A DNA stretch of 64,000 nt from Vespula vulgaris. Lineage: Eukaryota > Arthropoda > Insecta > Hymenoptera > Vespidae. This document shows positions 1 to 13,810 of this stretch, in pieces; position 1 is the first letter of the stretch; each line of letters opens with the position of its first letter. The notes under the pieces are model-generated. The model was not told the DNA's origin. It did not search any database and worked only from the letters and a program-made list of their open reading frames with translations. The stretch spans positions 2,503,501 through 2,567,500 of the forward strand of contig NC_066595.1 in NCBI RefSeq assembly GCF_905475345.1, read 5' to 3'. Made by a program: the position numbers and the translations under genes.

Positions 1-3000
1 CTCTCTCTCTCTCTCTCTTTCTCTCTATCTCTATCTATCTATATCCAACTCAAGGGGGTTGGAAGAGTAGATCGACGAGGACCCACCACTCATTGTCCGA
101 ATAAATTATATCGGTCGATCACTCGGAATAGAAACCCCCTCCTCTTCTAACCCCTCCCCACTACTCTCTCCACCCATCAGCCTCTTCCGATGAAACGAGT
201 ACGCGTTGCAATCGAGATTTCAAGCCTCTTATTAGGTCGTCCAAACAATTTTTCATAAATCTTCAAACCGATCGAGCTATCGAGGATATCTACTTTCGAA
301 CTCGATATATATGTATGTATGTATGTATGTTTATTATATATATATATATATGTGTGTGTGTGGAAATTTTTTATTTATAATTTTTTTCTTTTGCTTTCCA
401 CATAATAATCCTTTTTGTATTCGTCTCTATTTGTCGCATCGTAATAATATTCGTATTTAGGAAAGATAGGAATATTCGAATTAATTTCGTTTTATTATCG
501 AAAAGTTGAAAAGATGAAAGTTGGAGAGAAAAAAAATACAAAAGAAAGTTTGTCGTTCAATCTAGCGATAGAAGGATCTATTAGTTAAACGTATTTGTTT
601 CAAAGATAGAAATATAATTTAAGGAATAAATATCTATTTAAATTGCATCGATACAACAAATTTACAAACACGATTACAACCATCATCATCGTCATCATCG
701 TCATCATCATCATCATCATCATCATCATTATTATTATTATTATTATTATTATTTTCTTAGAGTTCATTTTAATCCTTTTTTCAGTATTCGTGAGTCTATA
801 GAAAAGAGACAAATGCAGCTGTCAGATTGTAAAGAAACTCTATACAATTAAAGTCACTAATATCATAAAACAGATTAAGAATGAATTTTGGCTCATTCAT
901 TCTCAGTTAGGAAAAAGGTTTCATTCGTTTTGCAAATGCTCTTGGGAACGTGGCTAACGTTAAATCTTTTCTAATAATTCTCTCATTGTCAGTTTTGTTC
1001 GAAGTGACCAAGCACCATTGTCTTTTGAAAAGGGAAAACTGAGATAATTGGTTGGAAAGGGATATTATTCGGCTTCTTAGTTTCCCGTATTGGTAAGTAT
1101 GCCATACATATATATATATATATACATATTATATAGAGAATACTCTGGTCAGGTGGTCTACGAAAACCTTCCGACCACCCGCAGACATGCACGAGTCGTT
1201 AACGCCAGACCTGTTAACTGATTAAAGAACGAACCTCTTTCCTTTTGTTGGGTCTATCATCCCTCATAACTCGATCGTAATTATCTATTCTTAACAAACC
1301 CTTAATCTTATTTCTAGCTTGGTATCATCCGAACGTGACTATACAACCATCCGTACGGCTTTCTTTCGATACATTATTCCCATAAATCAAATATAAAACA
1401 AATGAAAAAAAAAAGAAGAAGAATTTTAATTCAAAGAATACTAACGTTTTGATATACAAAAGATTTTAATTATCATTAATAATGCGTATGTAAACGATAA
1501 AAAATTTCTAAAGAACCTAATCGATATTATCGATTATCGGAATAAAAATTTTTTTAATAAAAACATAGCGATAGCTTCCCTTTCGTATTAAAAAGCACGT
1601 GTGCGTTGGAATAGACAATCTTCGAATCCCTTTTTTGAAAGAAGGCATACTACCTATGCCTTAAGACCACACGAACGAGTCCTCTAACAATGGCTGACTT
1701 CGTAAGGCAAAAATCAGAAAGTTAGGGAGCAACGCATTGCTCGGTCTCGAACGAAGAGGAAAAGGGACCAAGCTGGCTCTTTTTATTTCTCTCTTTCTCT
1801 CTCTCTCTCTCTTTCTCTGTACTCTTTCTTTTTCTCTTCCTTCTCACTTCTCTCTCTTAACATCAAAGAGGGATGCGCAGCTGTCATCAGCGTACGTGCA
1901 ACGATTGGCTGTTAACCGTCGACGGCCATGCTGGATTTTTCCGGTCTGCCTTCTTTTTACAATAGGTAAAGTCGACCTTGAAAAGCATAAAAAAAAAGAA
2001 AAGAAAAAAAAAACATACGTACCGCGCACTCTATTTCCTTGATTTTCTTTTTCTTTTCACTTTCTTGTTTCTTTTTATTTTATTTCTTGGTTTAACTTTC
2101 TTTCATCTCATAATCGACGTGTTATGTCATATGGAAGATATTTGTTACATGCTACTTAAAAAATGTTGACGTTGATTTATTAGCTAATTGAGAAAAATTG
2201 AATTAGAGTTAGTTTATAGATTGACGTTTTATTATTATTATTATTATTATTTATAAAACAAAACATAGAAATTATATATATATATTTTTTAAGATGCAAG
2301 TAGCTAAATTATTTTATATACATAATATATAATATTGAACATATAAATTATATAATAACAATTATTATTATATGTAATAATCAATATATATATATGTAAA
2401 TGTAACGTGAGTGAATTGGTGATGAATAAAAAAGCGTAAACTGTTATGTTACTTTATACTTATAATCAACTGTACGTGACGCATGGATTATTGAGATACT
2501 TTAGTATGATTCCCGTATAGAAGCAAAGAAAAAAAAAAGAGAGAGAACAAAATCATACATGCGTAACGCGTCTGTTATTGAAATAAATCCAACGTTCTTA
2601 TAATCGTTAATGCCATTTTGCTATAAACTATATACATACTCACGTACTACCACGTACCACGTACTACCACGTACTCATATATACTCGTGTACGTAATAGT
2701 ACGGGGATAGAATCCGATGAAGGATTGCACACAGGATTTCATGTCGCGTGTCAGCAACCCTTAGGATTAGATGCAATTATTGGAATCACTCTGTGGCAAA
2801 CCGCAACCCGTTTCACACGCTCACAAATCTATTTCATGATTTATCCATTATAGATATACCATAGGCCAACATATTTCATATTTTCGTATGTATCCAATCG
2901 AATTTCAATCGATTCGATTTCGAATAAAATTCGTGAGAATTCATTATCTTGAAAAAATAATTTGAGGTAGATCGAAGACGAAGTAAAACAAAAAAAGAAA

Positions 3001-3433
3001 AAAAGAAAAGAATTGAAAAAAGAAAATTAGAAACCTTATCGTCGAGATAATTCGATATATCTAACAAAATAGATAATAATTATTATTATATATAATAATG
3101 ATAATAGTCATTATTTTTTATTATTATATCGATCATAATAAAAAGAAATACATGCTTGATTTTAATCTAATCGATTGAAAATTTTTTTTCGAGTACAAGT
3201 ATTAAATTTGCGAGTTATTGTATTAAAATGGAATCGTATTAAAATGGGGAAAAAAAAGAAAATACATATGTATATATTTAGCAACGTGAATATTATTTGC
3301 CGTACGTGAAACGCAAGAATAGGCTTACTTATTGGTAATGCAGAAAAATCCGCTCTCTTTCTCCATGACACTTTCCTAGATCAAGAAACGTGACACTGCG
3401 AATAGAACGTTGCAATAGATACATACATACGTA

Positions 3434-3470
<37 letters not shown>
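3434..3470. repeat. (TTAC)n tetranucleotide array
   Basis: About nine perfect TTAC units in a row. Confidence 0.93.
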
Positions 3471-4353
3471 GTACGATTACGAAACAACCTCGCTTTGGAA
3501 AATACTTCGGCAACACGTTTGAGAGCACACTCATGGAGCGAGTTAGAGTAGATAGTCGAGTATATAATTAGGAGCACAAAGCGTGCAAAGTAATTTTCTA
3601 TCCGCATTCGTGACTCGACGAGTCGATTTGCGAATTAATTTCAATGACCTGTTTTCTATTTTCTCTTTTCATTTTCTGTTCTATCTTCTCTTTTTTCTTT
3701 CTCTTGCCATCGCAGCGTGTCGTTCATTTATTTAATTATTTATACTTTGTTGTTGTTATGTTGCGACTCGTACAATATCGTAAATTACGCTTTAAAAAAT
3801 CTTGCGTAAGACAGAGTTCTAAAAAAAATAGAGAAAAGAAACATATTTTGATCAGATCGTTAAGTATTTTCACGATCGTTAAAAATTAAATAAAAAATGT
3901 TTATTGAGATAATAAGTTGGTTAATTTTTTAAAGTATACAAATATTTCATACGCGTAAACGCTCGTGCACACGTGGACGATTTTATGTATAGAAAGTTGG
4001 AAAAAAAAAAGAAAAGAAAAACAGAAAAAAATTTGTTAAAATTGATATACTTTTATTTGACATCGATGTGAAAAATTTGAGAAATATAAAGTATAGTAAA
4101 AGTTTTTAATCATTTTTCGCGTATAACGATATGAAAAATTGAGAGAATATAGATCAATTCAAAGAGACGTACAAACACACACCTATATATATATACTGGT
4201 GGTGTCAGTGCCTAACCGCTTGTCACATGCGGCCCCTTTAGGTGGTGCGGCTTGGGTTTTGGCTTGCTATAACTCCGATAATTATGTTACCAATGCGTCG
4301 AAGGACAAAGAGCTCTTGAGTGACGTGGATGGCTCGCTAGCTCGCGAAAGGCC

Positions 4354-4357
<4 letters not shown>

Positions 4358-4406
<49 letters not shown>
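4358..4406. repeat. (GA)n microsatellite
   Basis: About 49 bp of uninterrupted GA dinucleotides. Confidence 0.95.
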
Positions 4407-4409
<3 letters not shown>

Positions 4410-5970
4410 TTAGATGCTTGCCTGGTAGTCCAGCTGCCGGTAATCCTCCCTTTGTAATTTGCCTCTATGACCCCCTCCCCCTACCCTACCAATGGCGCCA
4501 TTTCTATTTTTTTTTCTTTTCACATTTCCCAACCAACAAAATCGGGGTCATTCAGTTAGTCGATAAAATGTTTACTACATTAAAAATAAAAATCGAAATA
4601 AAAGGACACACTATCTAGATTTATAAAAAAAGTAAAAGAAGAAAAGAAAAAAAAAAGAAAAAGCAAGTACAAGAAAATATCATCATTATTTCAGAATTTC
4701 GGAACAATTTGTCTTTCCAACGAGAAAATTATTATCGATATTTACGAATGAGTAAAGAATGAAAAAAGGAAGAAGGAAGGACGAAGGATTTGAAAGGAAA
4801 GGGGTAGAAGAAGAGATAAGAAAAAAAGGAAGAGAAAGAAAAAGAAGAAGAAGAAGAAGAGGAAAAAGAAGATCTGTCCTACGCCAGTGAAAGGGCGGTT
4901 GATGTCACCGTAGTTGTGCCCTCCGGATAATAGAGTCCGCGACTTTAATGGACTCGCTAATCCTCTTCCCTGTTTGTCGGTGAGGGCTGCATCAAGGGAT
5001 GCATTGAAGGGATGCACACGAAGGTAAAAATCGGGGCGGGGTGGTGTGACTGCACGCCGTCCGTTTTCGGGCGTGTGCTAGCAAAAAGAAGAGGAAGAAG
5101 AAATGTGTACATATATACAGATACATATACATACACCATATATATGTATATATATATACATATATATATATACACACGTTGATCCAGTCAGCTAGCCATT
5201 CAACCAGTCAGTCAGCCAGCCAGTCAGCCAGTCAGCCGAATAGTAATGGAGTGGGGTGGGGTGAAGAACTTGATGGAGTGGGGAATTGGAGGGAGTAGAG
5301 GGGGAGAACGAAAGAAAGAAAGAAAGAAAGAAGGGCACAGCCTGGTCGTACGCAAAATACGCCCCTCTTTTGCGGCCTCGCGATGATACCTTGATTCCTC
5401 GAGTGACGACGAATTAAGGGACCCTACTATGGAAACTTCTAATTCGTATGGTTCGATAGAAGCACCTGTGTAAGTTCATTCGACCACGCTATTAGTCATT
5501 CATTCCTAGCAGATATACAATTTGCGAAACCCTATTAATGTTATTTTCCATTATAATTACAATCGGCATTACGACTGATAAAAATTTTTTATACAAATAT
5601 TTTACAAGGTATGATCGTATATTTATGTACGTACGTATCTACGTGCGTACGTATGTATGTATATAAATATGCAGGTAAAAGATCGCAAATTTATATTTAT
5701 AAATTGTCTTTAGATATAGGAATGTATAGGAATAAAAGGAAAATAAATCGTAAACGTGATGACTGAAGTTTCATTCTTCGTTTTAGTTTTAATGACGATG
5801 ATATCTATGACAATGAAGTGATGATTACGAAATCTAACTTCCCTCTTAATTATATACTCCTGAACGAGATATTACGTATCGATATGATATATTACGTATG
5901 TAAAAAAAAAAAAAGAAAAGAAAAGAGAGAGAAAAAGGAAACAGAAAAAAAATAAAAAAAGACGTGATCG

Positions 5971-5976
5971 TTTATT
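5971..5976 (-). terminator. Candidate poly(A) signal of the Gln/Pro-rich gene ending at 6122
   Basis: AATAAA on the minus strand, about 146 nt beyond the stop codon at 6122-6124. It is the first canonical signal downstream. In AT-rich sequence such hexamers are common, so this is only a plausible assignment. Confidence 0.4.
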
Positions 5977-6121
5977 CCTTTGACGCATATCCAAAAACGA
6001 CGAACGCACGAGAAGAAACAAAATAAAGAGAAAAGGAAAGAAAAATGAAAGGAAAGAAAAGCATCGGGAAAGAAAAATAGATAAACTTAGATAAAAAAAG
6101 ATCGTTCAAGGAAAGATTAAA

Positions 6122-6645
6122 TCAACCTTGTCGACCATGCGGAATGGCATTAGGCAAGCCAGCTTGGATTTGTAATAATTGTCGAAGTTCCGAGGGCAAT
6201 TGTTTCGAGTATTGTGGTTGTGCCTGTGCCTGTGGTTGATAACCAGCCCGAGGAGCAGGACTTTGATATTGTGGTGTATATTGACGACCCTGAGCTTGAG
6301 CAGCACCTGCCGGTGGTCTGTACTGAGCTGGAGCTACTGGGATTTGTTTGTAAGTTGGTTGCTGAGGTGCTGAACCTAGTCGAACTTCTGGCCTATAGGA
6401 AGCAACTTGAGCCTGACTCTGATAAACTGGTTCTGGTCTTGGTCCGTTTGACAATTGTGGTGCTGGTTGAGCGGGTATATGTACTAATGGGTCACGGGTT
6501 TGTTGAGAAGCCAATAATTGTTTGATCTGTGCTGGTGCTTGAGAATAAGGCCTGTAACTGATCTGTTGTTGCTGTGCATGAGTCTGTCTCTTCGCTCGGA
6601 TATTATCTATGAATATATAGAACATTTTAAATGAGGATTATATTG

Positions 6646-6709
<64 letters not shown>

Positions 6710-7040
6710 GTTGTTAGTTTTGTTATATCAATTCTCGTTTTTTTTTTGCTTGATATTTACTGACAAGTTCCTCGTGTTCCTTACCAACTAGGTACAATTC
6801 TTCTCCTAACAGATCACCGAGTACATCGCCAGTGACGTAAATAGGAGATATTACGAGCAAAATTGTCTGAAAAAAAAAATGGAATAAACAAGTAGAAAGT
6901 GCTCGGATAGAAATTATCGCAAAATAAAGTATTGCAATATTGCGAATCTTTCTCGAGAGTAAGAGTGAAAGAAAGAAAAGAAGAAATAAAAAAGAGACAA
7001 GAGATAGAAAGAAGAAAAAAACGAACACCATAACACTTGG

Positions 7041-7099
<59 letters not shown>

Positions 7100-7406
7100 T
7101 AAAATCCAATCGTTCGACTAGATCTCGATTATAATCCATAAAAAAAGAAAAGTAATTAACTATCTCAGAAAAGCAAATCGTTAGGCGATCGTACGTAAGT
7201 CTCTAAATATCTACATGTACATACCGGATATTGTTTGATCAAGGAAATGAATGAAACTGAACGATTCAACGCAAAGGGTTAATTGAGCGAGCAAAGAAAA
7301 TATAAACGATCGAATCTAGATGATAAGTACTTTCACCACAGACTCTTTTACGTTCGAAACGAAAGTAAATGGGTATGTAAGTATAATTTGGTCGAACGAA
7401 TTAGAA

Positions 7407-7460
<54 letters not shown>

Positions 7461-7614
7461 GTGCATACACACACACACACACACAAACACATATATATAT
7501 ATAAAGACAGCAAAGAGAAAGAGAGAGAGAAAGAGAAAATATTCGATGCTTCCTTTCTTTATATCGAAAAATTCATCATCAGCAATGAAAAAAAAAACTT
7601 ACAAGGAAGTTCAT
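6122..7614 (-). CDS. Secreted Gln/Pro-rich cuticle-like protein A (paralogue cluster)
   Basis: Three coding exons on the minus strand: 7614-7603 (MNFL), 6866-6761 and 6606-6122, joined at consensus GT-AG sites with matching phases 0 and 1, giving about 200 residues. The N-terminus is a hydrophobic signal peptide (residues 1 to about 20) split after codon 4, an arrangement typical of insect cuticle genes. RAKR at residues 43-46 is a furin-type site followed by Gln. The rest is Gln/Pro/Ala/Tyr-rich. A motif around residues 56-75 (SYRPY, then APAQIKQLL) and a C-terminal one around 176-198 (LPSELRQLLQIQAGLP) recur in the next two genes. A structural role in cuticle or extracellular matrix is inferred; no enzyme motif is present. 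I do not know the family name. Confidence 0.8.
6651..6708. repeat. (ATT)n trinucleotide array
   Basis: About 58 bp of ATT units, inside intron 2 of the gene ending at 6122. A complementary AAT array is at about 7045-7099 in intron 1 of the same gene. Confidence 0.93.
7411..7459. repeat. (TA)n microsatellite
   Basis: About 49 bp of uninterrupted AT dinucleotides followed by a short (CA)n run. It lies in intron 1 of the gene ending at 6122. Confidence 0.95.
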
Positions 7615-7707
7615 GATGAACGTCGAACGTTCTTCAACGATGTTCTACGATTTCTTCGAAGGAAACGTCTGTCCTCAGTCTGAAACTGTCGACTCCTTGG
7701 CGACTCA

Positions 7708-7715
7708 CTTCTATA
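7708..7715 (-). promoter_or_regulatory. TATA-like box of gene at 7614
   Basis: TATAGAAG on the minus strand, with an arthropod initiator-like TCAGA placing a start near 7681, about 34 bp downstream. This would give a 5' UTR of about 67 nt before the ATG at 7614. Spacing supports a TATA/Inr core promoter, but it is not experimentally shown. Confidence 0.4.
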
Positions 7716-7719
7716 TGGG

Positions 7720-8031
7720 CGAGAACCGTTTGCAGGGTAACCGATCGGCCACCACCAGCTTTCACGGTTCGTCGATTCAGAAGGTGGATTTTTTTTATTT
7801 TCGAGGTTCGAGCGGTATGTTAGTAGGTATGTAAGTGCATAGGTCCCCCATCCCCTACCCTTTCTCTAATACACACAAACGCACACACCCAACTGAAATC
7901 ACGTAACTCTATGTTGGATCAAGTCAGGAAGTAAGCGATCGGGCGCCGGGTTGTTGCAAACAGAAAATTCTATGATGTTAGATAGTTTAGCACGCTCTCT
8001 TTCTCTCTCTCTCTCTCTCTTGCACTCTTTT

Positions 8032-8078
<47 letters not shown>

Positions 8079-8228
8079 TTATTTATCTCTCTTTCTATTT
8101 CTATATTTATCTTTCACTTACTCTCATTGCGTATGGGTCGCGTATATGTTGGTTCACGATCGAACACCATACCATGGCAAAAGAAACATTTCGAGACTGG
8201 ACTAGATAGGAAGCGTTTCACGTTCACA

Positions 8229-8274
<46 letters not shown>

Positions 8275-9743
8275 GAGAGAGAAGGAAAAGTGACCGATTC
8301 GAACTCTCTTGCATACTTAAACACGATAGTAGAAATAGTATAGATTACGATCTATCTTTCTATAACGCCATAAACGAGAAAATATAAATCTTTTTAGAGA
8401 TCTCTTTTTCAGATTATTCAGTTGAACCTTTTTCACGCGTGGTACTTGTGTTTTTGTACTTTCTGATCTTTGTTTAAAATTTTCTTTTTTCTTTCTTTTT
8501 TTTTTTTTTTTTCTTCTTAAAGTAGAAATTATAATGACGAGTTATCTCTTTGCGCTTTTCGAATTATAAACAAATATTATATCATACTCGTATTTATGTG
8601 TTATGTAACATTAGATAGTATATATAGGGACACGTATAAATTCTCGAAAACGTTACCATTGCTTTTATCTAATCTTGAGAGAGATAATTAAAAAAAAAAA
8701 AATTAAAAAAATGCAAAGAATAAAAAAGAGAAAGAAATAACGAGTTATATTGAGTCGTTAACATCATAATACATTAATCGTGGTTGACGTTCTTTATATA
8801 TATATATATATTTTTTTTCTTAATTCTCGTTTACTAGAACCAATCAGATTATCTTAGAATCAGTGTGAAAGTAGAAGCGATACGCGTCGGATACCAAAAT
8901 GTTAACGAACGGTTAAATGATATCGAAATACGTAACATGAAGCTATTACTGCTTTCAAATAATTAAACGTAAGATCGATAGAAAATAACTTTAATTGTCG
9001 TTCTAATGTTCGGTTATCCAACTTGATTAGAAATCAAGTGATAGAACGATCGACCGATCGATCGATTGATCTATCAAACGATTAATCGAGACTTTAAATA
9101 ATATCAAAGGCAAATCGATATTTTCGAACCGGTTTGTTTCTATGAGACATTTGGTACGTCTCAAAAATACTTACAGGATCTACTGACATAATTCCTACGA
9201 ACGTAAAGTGATTGTAATGACGTTAAGAAGAAAAGAAAAAAAAGAAGAAGAAAAAAAAACACACACGTGCACATACGAGACATTTAAACTAAGATTCTAA
9301 TCTCTCGGAATTTATTTACGAATGATCTTTTATGTATACTTATATGTATATATACATATATGTGTGTGTATGTATATATATATATATATAGAAATGATAT
9401 AGATCGACGATGCAAATCGAAGTACTTAGTTTCATATATCATTGCGAACGATCATGGTAGTTGAAATATGTGAGATAATGAAACTAGCGTTATTAAAAGG
9501 ATATGATAAAAATTTTGATGTATGAATTTCGTGTGTTGTAAATTAAAGGGGAAAAAAAAATAAATAAATAAAGAAACGTTATTAAAGGATATCGTATCGT
9601 CACGTGTACACACGCATATACAGACATGTGATACGTGTCGCAAAGTATTTTAATCATTTTATTGAAAAACGTGGCGAATATATTATAAAAAGAGAGCGAA
9701 GAAAAGCCGAAAGAATAAAAAAATAAAATCATACACGCGCTCA

Positions 9744-9799
<56 letters not shown>

Positions 9800-10181
9800 T
9801 ATACTCACATCATACATAACAGAAAAAACTGTAATCTCTCATGGAAACTCTCTCGAGTCGATATATTATATAATCGGATCTTTACCGGATTGTATAATAC
9901 TTTCAATAAATCAAGAAATCCACACGTTTCGTTTCTTATTACCCCTTCGATTTCCCCGAAAGATTAAACGGAAAGAAAAAAGAAACAAAAAAAAAACGAA
10001 AAAGAAAAAATAAATAAACACAAAAAATTTTGTCCAACTCAATCGAAATATATCACATTAGTAATAAAAATCTAATAATAATAAAAATAATAAATTATAG
10101 AGCGAGCGGTAACAATGCACCATAACGATTTCGCCATGCAACTCCCGTTATTAATTAATTAATATTAAGAAAGAAGATAAA

Positions 10182-10231
<50 letters not shown>

Positions 10232-10285
10232 CATAAGATGCTAGAAAATCAATCGTTTCTCTTTTCAACGAACAATTTTTCTCTT

Positions 10286-10317
<32 letters not shown>

Positions 10318-10354
10318 ATTCTCACACTCTTTCTCTCTATCTCACTCATTCTTT
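7720..10354. other. Intergenic, microsatellite-rich
   Basis: No gene seen. It contains TA runs (8034-8075, 9747-9792), a GA run (8228-8281), poly-T and poly-A stretches, an ATT run (10185-10227) and a CT run just after the stop of the next gene. The 3' UTR of the gene ending at 10355 should lie at the right edge. Confidence 0.6.
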
Positions 10355-12955
10355 TTAGTACTGATGATTTTCGGTGACAGGACGTACTCCTTGTCCCTGA
10401 CCATAATAAGCAGCTGTTTGTTCCTGCGGATAATCCTGGTAGGTGTTTATCTGTGATTGTGTATACGTGCTCGCTTGACCTTGATAATGGTCACCTTGGC
10501 CTTGATATTGAGCAGGTTGGGCAGCTTGAGTATTCGGCTGTTGAATCGGTTGCGGTACGTAAGGCTTATCGGGAACGTATCTGATTTGATTGGCGATTAT
10601 ATTGTAGGGTATTTGTGCTTGATACTTCAGCAACGCCTGCAAATTGTTAGGCAAGTTTGTTGAATATTGAGGAGCAGGTTCGGTCGGTGGTTGAGATAAT
10701 CTTCTATACTGTGGCTGTTGAACTGGTTGTTGAGCTTGAGGATGTTGAGGATGTTGAGGTGCTTGTCTTCGGTGTCTGGATGGACCTCCACGAGGTTTGG
10801 TACCACGATATTCCGGAGTTGGAGCCTCTTGTTGGAATTTAGCTTGTACTTGCTGTGCCTGTGCTTGTGCAGCTGCCAAATGATCGTATCTAAAACGATT
10901 AATAAATATTTCTCATGACATTTGTTTTTCCAATACGATTAATTGAGAAAAGATTTTATTTTAATGTGCTACCTAAACTGTTCGGGTATGGCATTGACGT
11001 ATGGTATTTGAGCTTGGAATTGAAGCAACTGTTTAATCTGAGCTGGTGCATCGTTGTAGGGTCTGTAAGAAGGTTGTTGAATTGGTGGTTGAACTGGTGG
11101 ACGATGTTGAACCGGAGGTGGAGCTCGTTGGGCAGCTGGCTCGGCATAATGTGCTTCCGTTTGTGCCTGATGTAATCTCGGTTGTCGATCGTGATTGTAT
11201 GATTTCCAATTGACTCTTAATCCTTCGTAAAAAAAAAAGAAGAAGAAAAATTATTCTTTCAACAGTTCTCACAGACAATCATTACGTCCTCCTGATAAAG
11301 AATCCAAAAATAAAACATTTTTCTTACCACTGGGATCGTTGTACTGAAGAGATTTCGTCGCAACCTGATGATTCGCATCGTATGGTCCTCGAATAATCGA
11401 TTGACTGTGTCCATCGGTAGGTGGTTGAACGTTGAACGTAGATATGGCACCTTGAGAAGGGCCTTGAATTTGGAAATTTGAATGTCCGTCGGTAGCACCT
11501 TGGATTTTGAAATCCGAATTGCCATCGGTTGCACCTTGAATCGTAAAATCGCCAGCTCCTAACGATGCTAAATTAAAACAAAAAAATAATAATAAAGAAA
11601 ATAAATAAATAAATAAAAGAATACAAAAAAATAAATGAAATAAAAGAAAAGAAAATTTATAATGAAAAGGAACAAAAAGAGATCTGCAACGATCTATACC
11701 GTAAATATTTACTAATGAACATTGTGAAAAAACTGACATACTAACCACTTTGATCGGTATACTCGATCCCTTTCTCCTCGCTATACCTAAGACCTTGAGA
11801 GACCCGATTCCCGTCGCTGGCTCCCTGAATAGTGAATTGTGCCAGGCATACCGGAAGAACGGTAATCAGGAAAATCTGTAGGAATTTAAACAACGATCGA
11901 TCGATCGATCGAATCATCGAACATTAAATTATCGAACCATTATCATCACAACAAATTTTTTTTTACGATCTAATTTACGATTTAATTTAAAACACTCCTT
12001 TAAATAATCTCTTGAAACAATTAAAATAATTCGATATTTTTACTTTCGTTAACGATACGTGTTTCGTATAGGTATGCAAATAAGTTACTAAATACCTATA
12101 TTCGTTCTTACAAATTCAATAATCAATTTCAATCGATTATCTAACTATCTCCATGCGTCTGTACCTGGATAAAAGCAAAAAGCCGATCGATCGGTCGATT
12201 ACGCCGGTTCAACATGGGAATTATGTTGCCGACTTGTATGGTCACCTTTCTCGTTTCGCTAGGGAAAGTCGTGAGTGTAAGTCGAGTTACCAGTTGCGGT
12301 CGCGATCGGCCAACGCCACTGAATTTAATATTTTGCGAGGGAAAATATAGATATCGGAAAAAATCTACATTGCCTTTTAATTTTTTAGGAAAGTTATTAA
12401 AAGTAACGTTTATTAACGAGGACGTAAGATCAACGTGAGAACAAGATGGAGTTATGGGGGATGTTGGGGGAGGGGGGAGGGGGAGGGGGGGATGACAAAA
12501 TAAAAAAAAAAGATAAAAAAAAAGAGATAAAAAAATTCCATAAAAAAGAAATAGATAATAAATAAGTAAATAAGTAAAATAGAAACGAGTACGAACGAAA
12601 TAGTTCGGTCTAGTATTGGATAGTTCTCGACTAGAAAGTGAAATATAAATCGTCGACGGAGACACGCCTAGCTTATGTGTTCGTACGATAAAAAAGCGAC
12701 GTCCGTTCGAGAATGTTAAAGATAAGAGGGGGTGGGTGGTGGCTAGGAGAGGGAACACTTTTTACGTAGTTTTATATGTCTACTTATGAAAATATGGATT
12801 ATTCTTGTTTTATGAAAGGTGAGCTATGAATATTAATGAGAGAAAGAAAATTTGTCGAATGGTAAGGACGCGTAAATAATTTTTGTAATTAGTTTTTGAT
12901 ATCTCGTTAAATGTGGATTCTTCTTTTTTAATCTTAGTAAAAAATGTTATCTAAA

Positions 12956-12989
<34 letters not shown>

Positions 12990-13529
12990 ACATATATATA
13001 TAGATATTAAATAAATGTTTAAAATAATATATTAAATTAAATATAACATTATACATATCTATATAAAATATATTTGGAAATATAAATTTGTGAATAAAAA
13101 AATTCAACATATAAAATATACAAGTATATTTTTTTTTACAGGCACAAGTAAATAAAATAATAAGTAAATATGAAAAAAAGAAAAAAGAGAAATTAATATT
13201 ATTACGTAACAATCTCTCGAATCGTACACGAGTAGCATTCACATGGAAACGTCGAAAAACCTGACAAGTAGTATCAATTAAAGGAACGGTATTTATACCG
13301 GACAATTTTTTGTCGAATCTAATTTAGTGACACACATACACGTACATACGCGTACACGTACGCATATACCGTAAGAAAACGTTGACCGTTCTCTCTCCGT
13401 CTCTTTTCGCACAAACGAAACGAGTTGTGTCGTAATGCAATTTCATCGAGATTAGAAACACGCGAGAGAAGTCCTTCCATAAAACGTAAACGTAAGTACA
13501 TAAATAGTACGTATCGTTTCAAGTATATA

Positions 13530-13594
<65 letters not shown>

Positions 13595-13773
13595 CAAATT
13601 GATATTTATCAATGTTTTCTAAAATTATTATTACTCTACTTTATGAAATTTTGCTTGAGAATAAAGCACACATTAAATAATCTCTTAAAACAAATAATAA
13701 ATAAAATTCAATACATAATAAATAAAATCGTCTACAGAAAATGAATTACAAACGATTGACACGATTCACTCGT

Positions 13774-13810
<37 letters not shown>

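Larger units (their letters stand above)
1..5970. other. Gene-free repeat-rich stretch
   Basis: I see no supportable exon here. The stretch holds ATC/ATT trinucleotide runs (about 680-755), TA and GT runs, a TTAC tetranucleotide array (about 3434-3470), a long GA run (4358-4406) and a CAGT/CAGC-type tetranucleotide patch (about 5184-5240). The open frames are low-complexity translations of these repeats. Somewhat GC-richer patches at about 4190-4480 and 4870-5470 show no recognisable coding motif and could be regulatory or transposon-derived. Confidence 0.6.

Noticed and set aside
600..812. Open frame with long Ile and Met runs
   Set aside because: A translation of ATT and ATG/CAT trinucleotide repeats with no gene-like context.
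1689..1706. ATGGCTGACTTC followed by GTAAGG, resembling a 4-codon first exon
   Set aside because: No downstream plus-strand exon of any recognisable family follows in the next several kilobases.
12214..12280. Plus-strand ATG with a signal-peptide-like start (MGIMLPTCMVTFLVSLGKV) and a GTGAGT donor
   Set aside because: It lies in intron 1 of a minus-strand gene and no plausible second exon exists downstream on the plus strand. Likely coincidence.
12141..12758. 205-codon minus-strand open frame
   Set aside because: Composition is low-complexity (Phe/Leu/Pro runs from T- and C-rich tracts), and it lies in an intron with no domain similarity.
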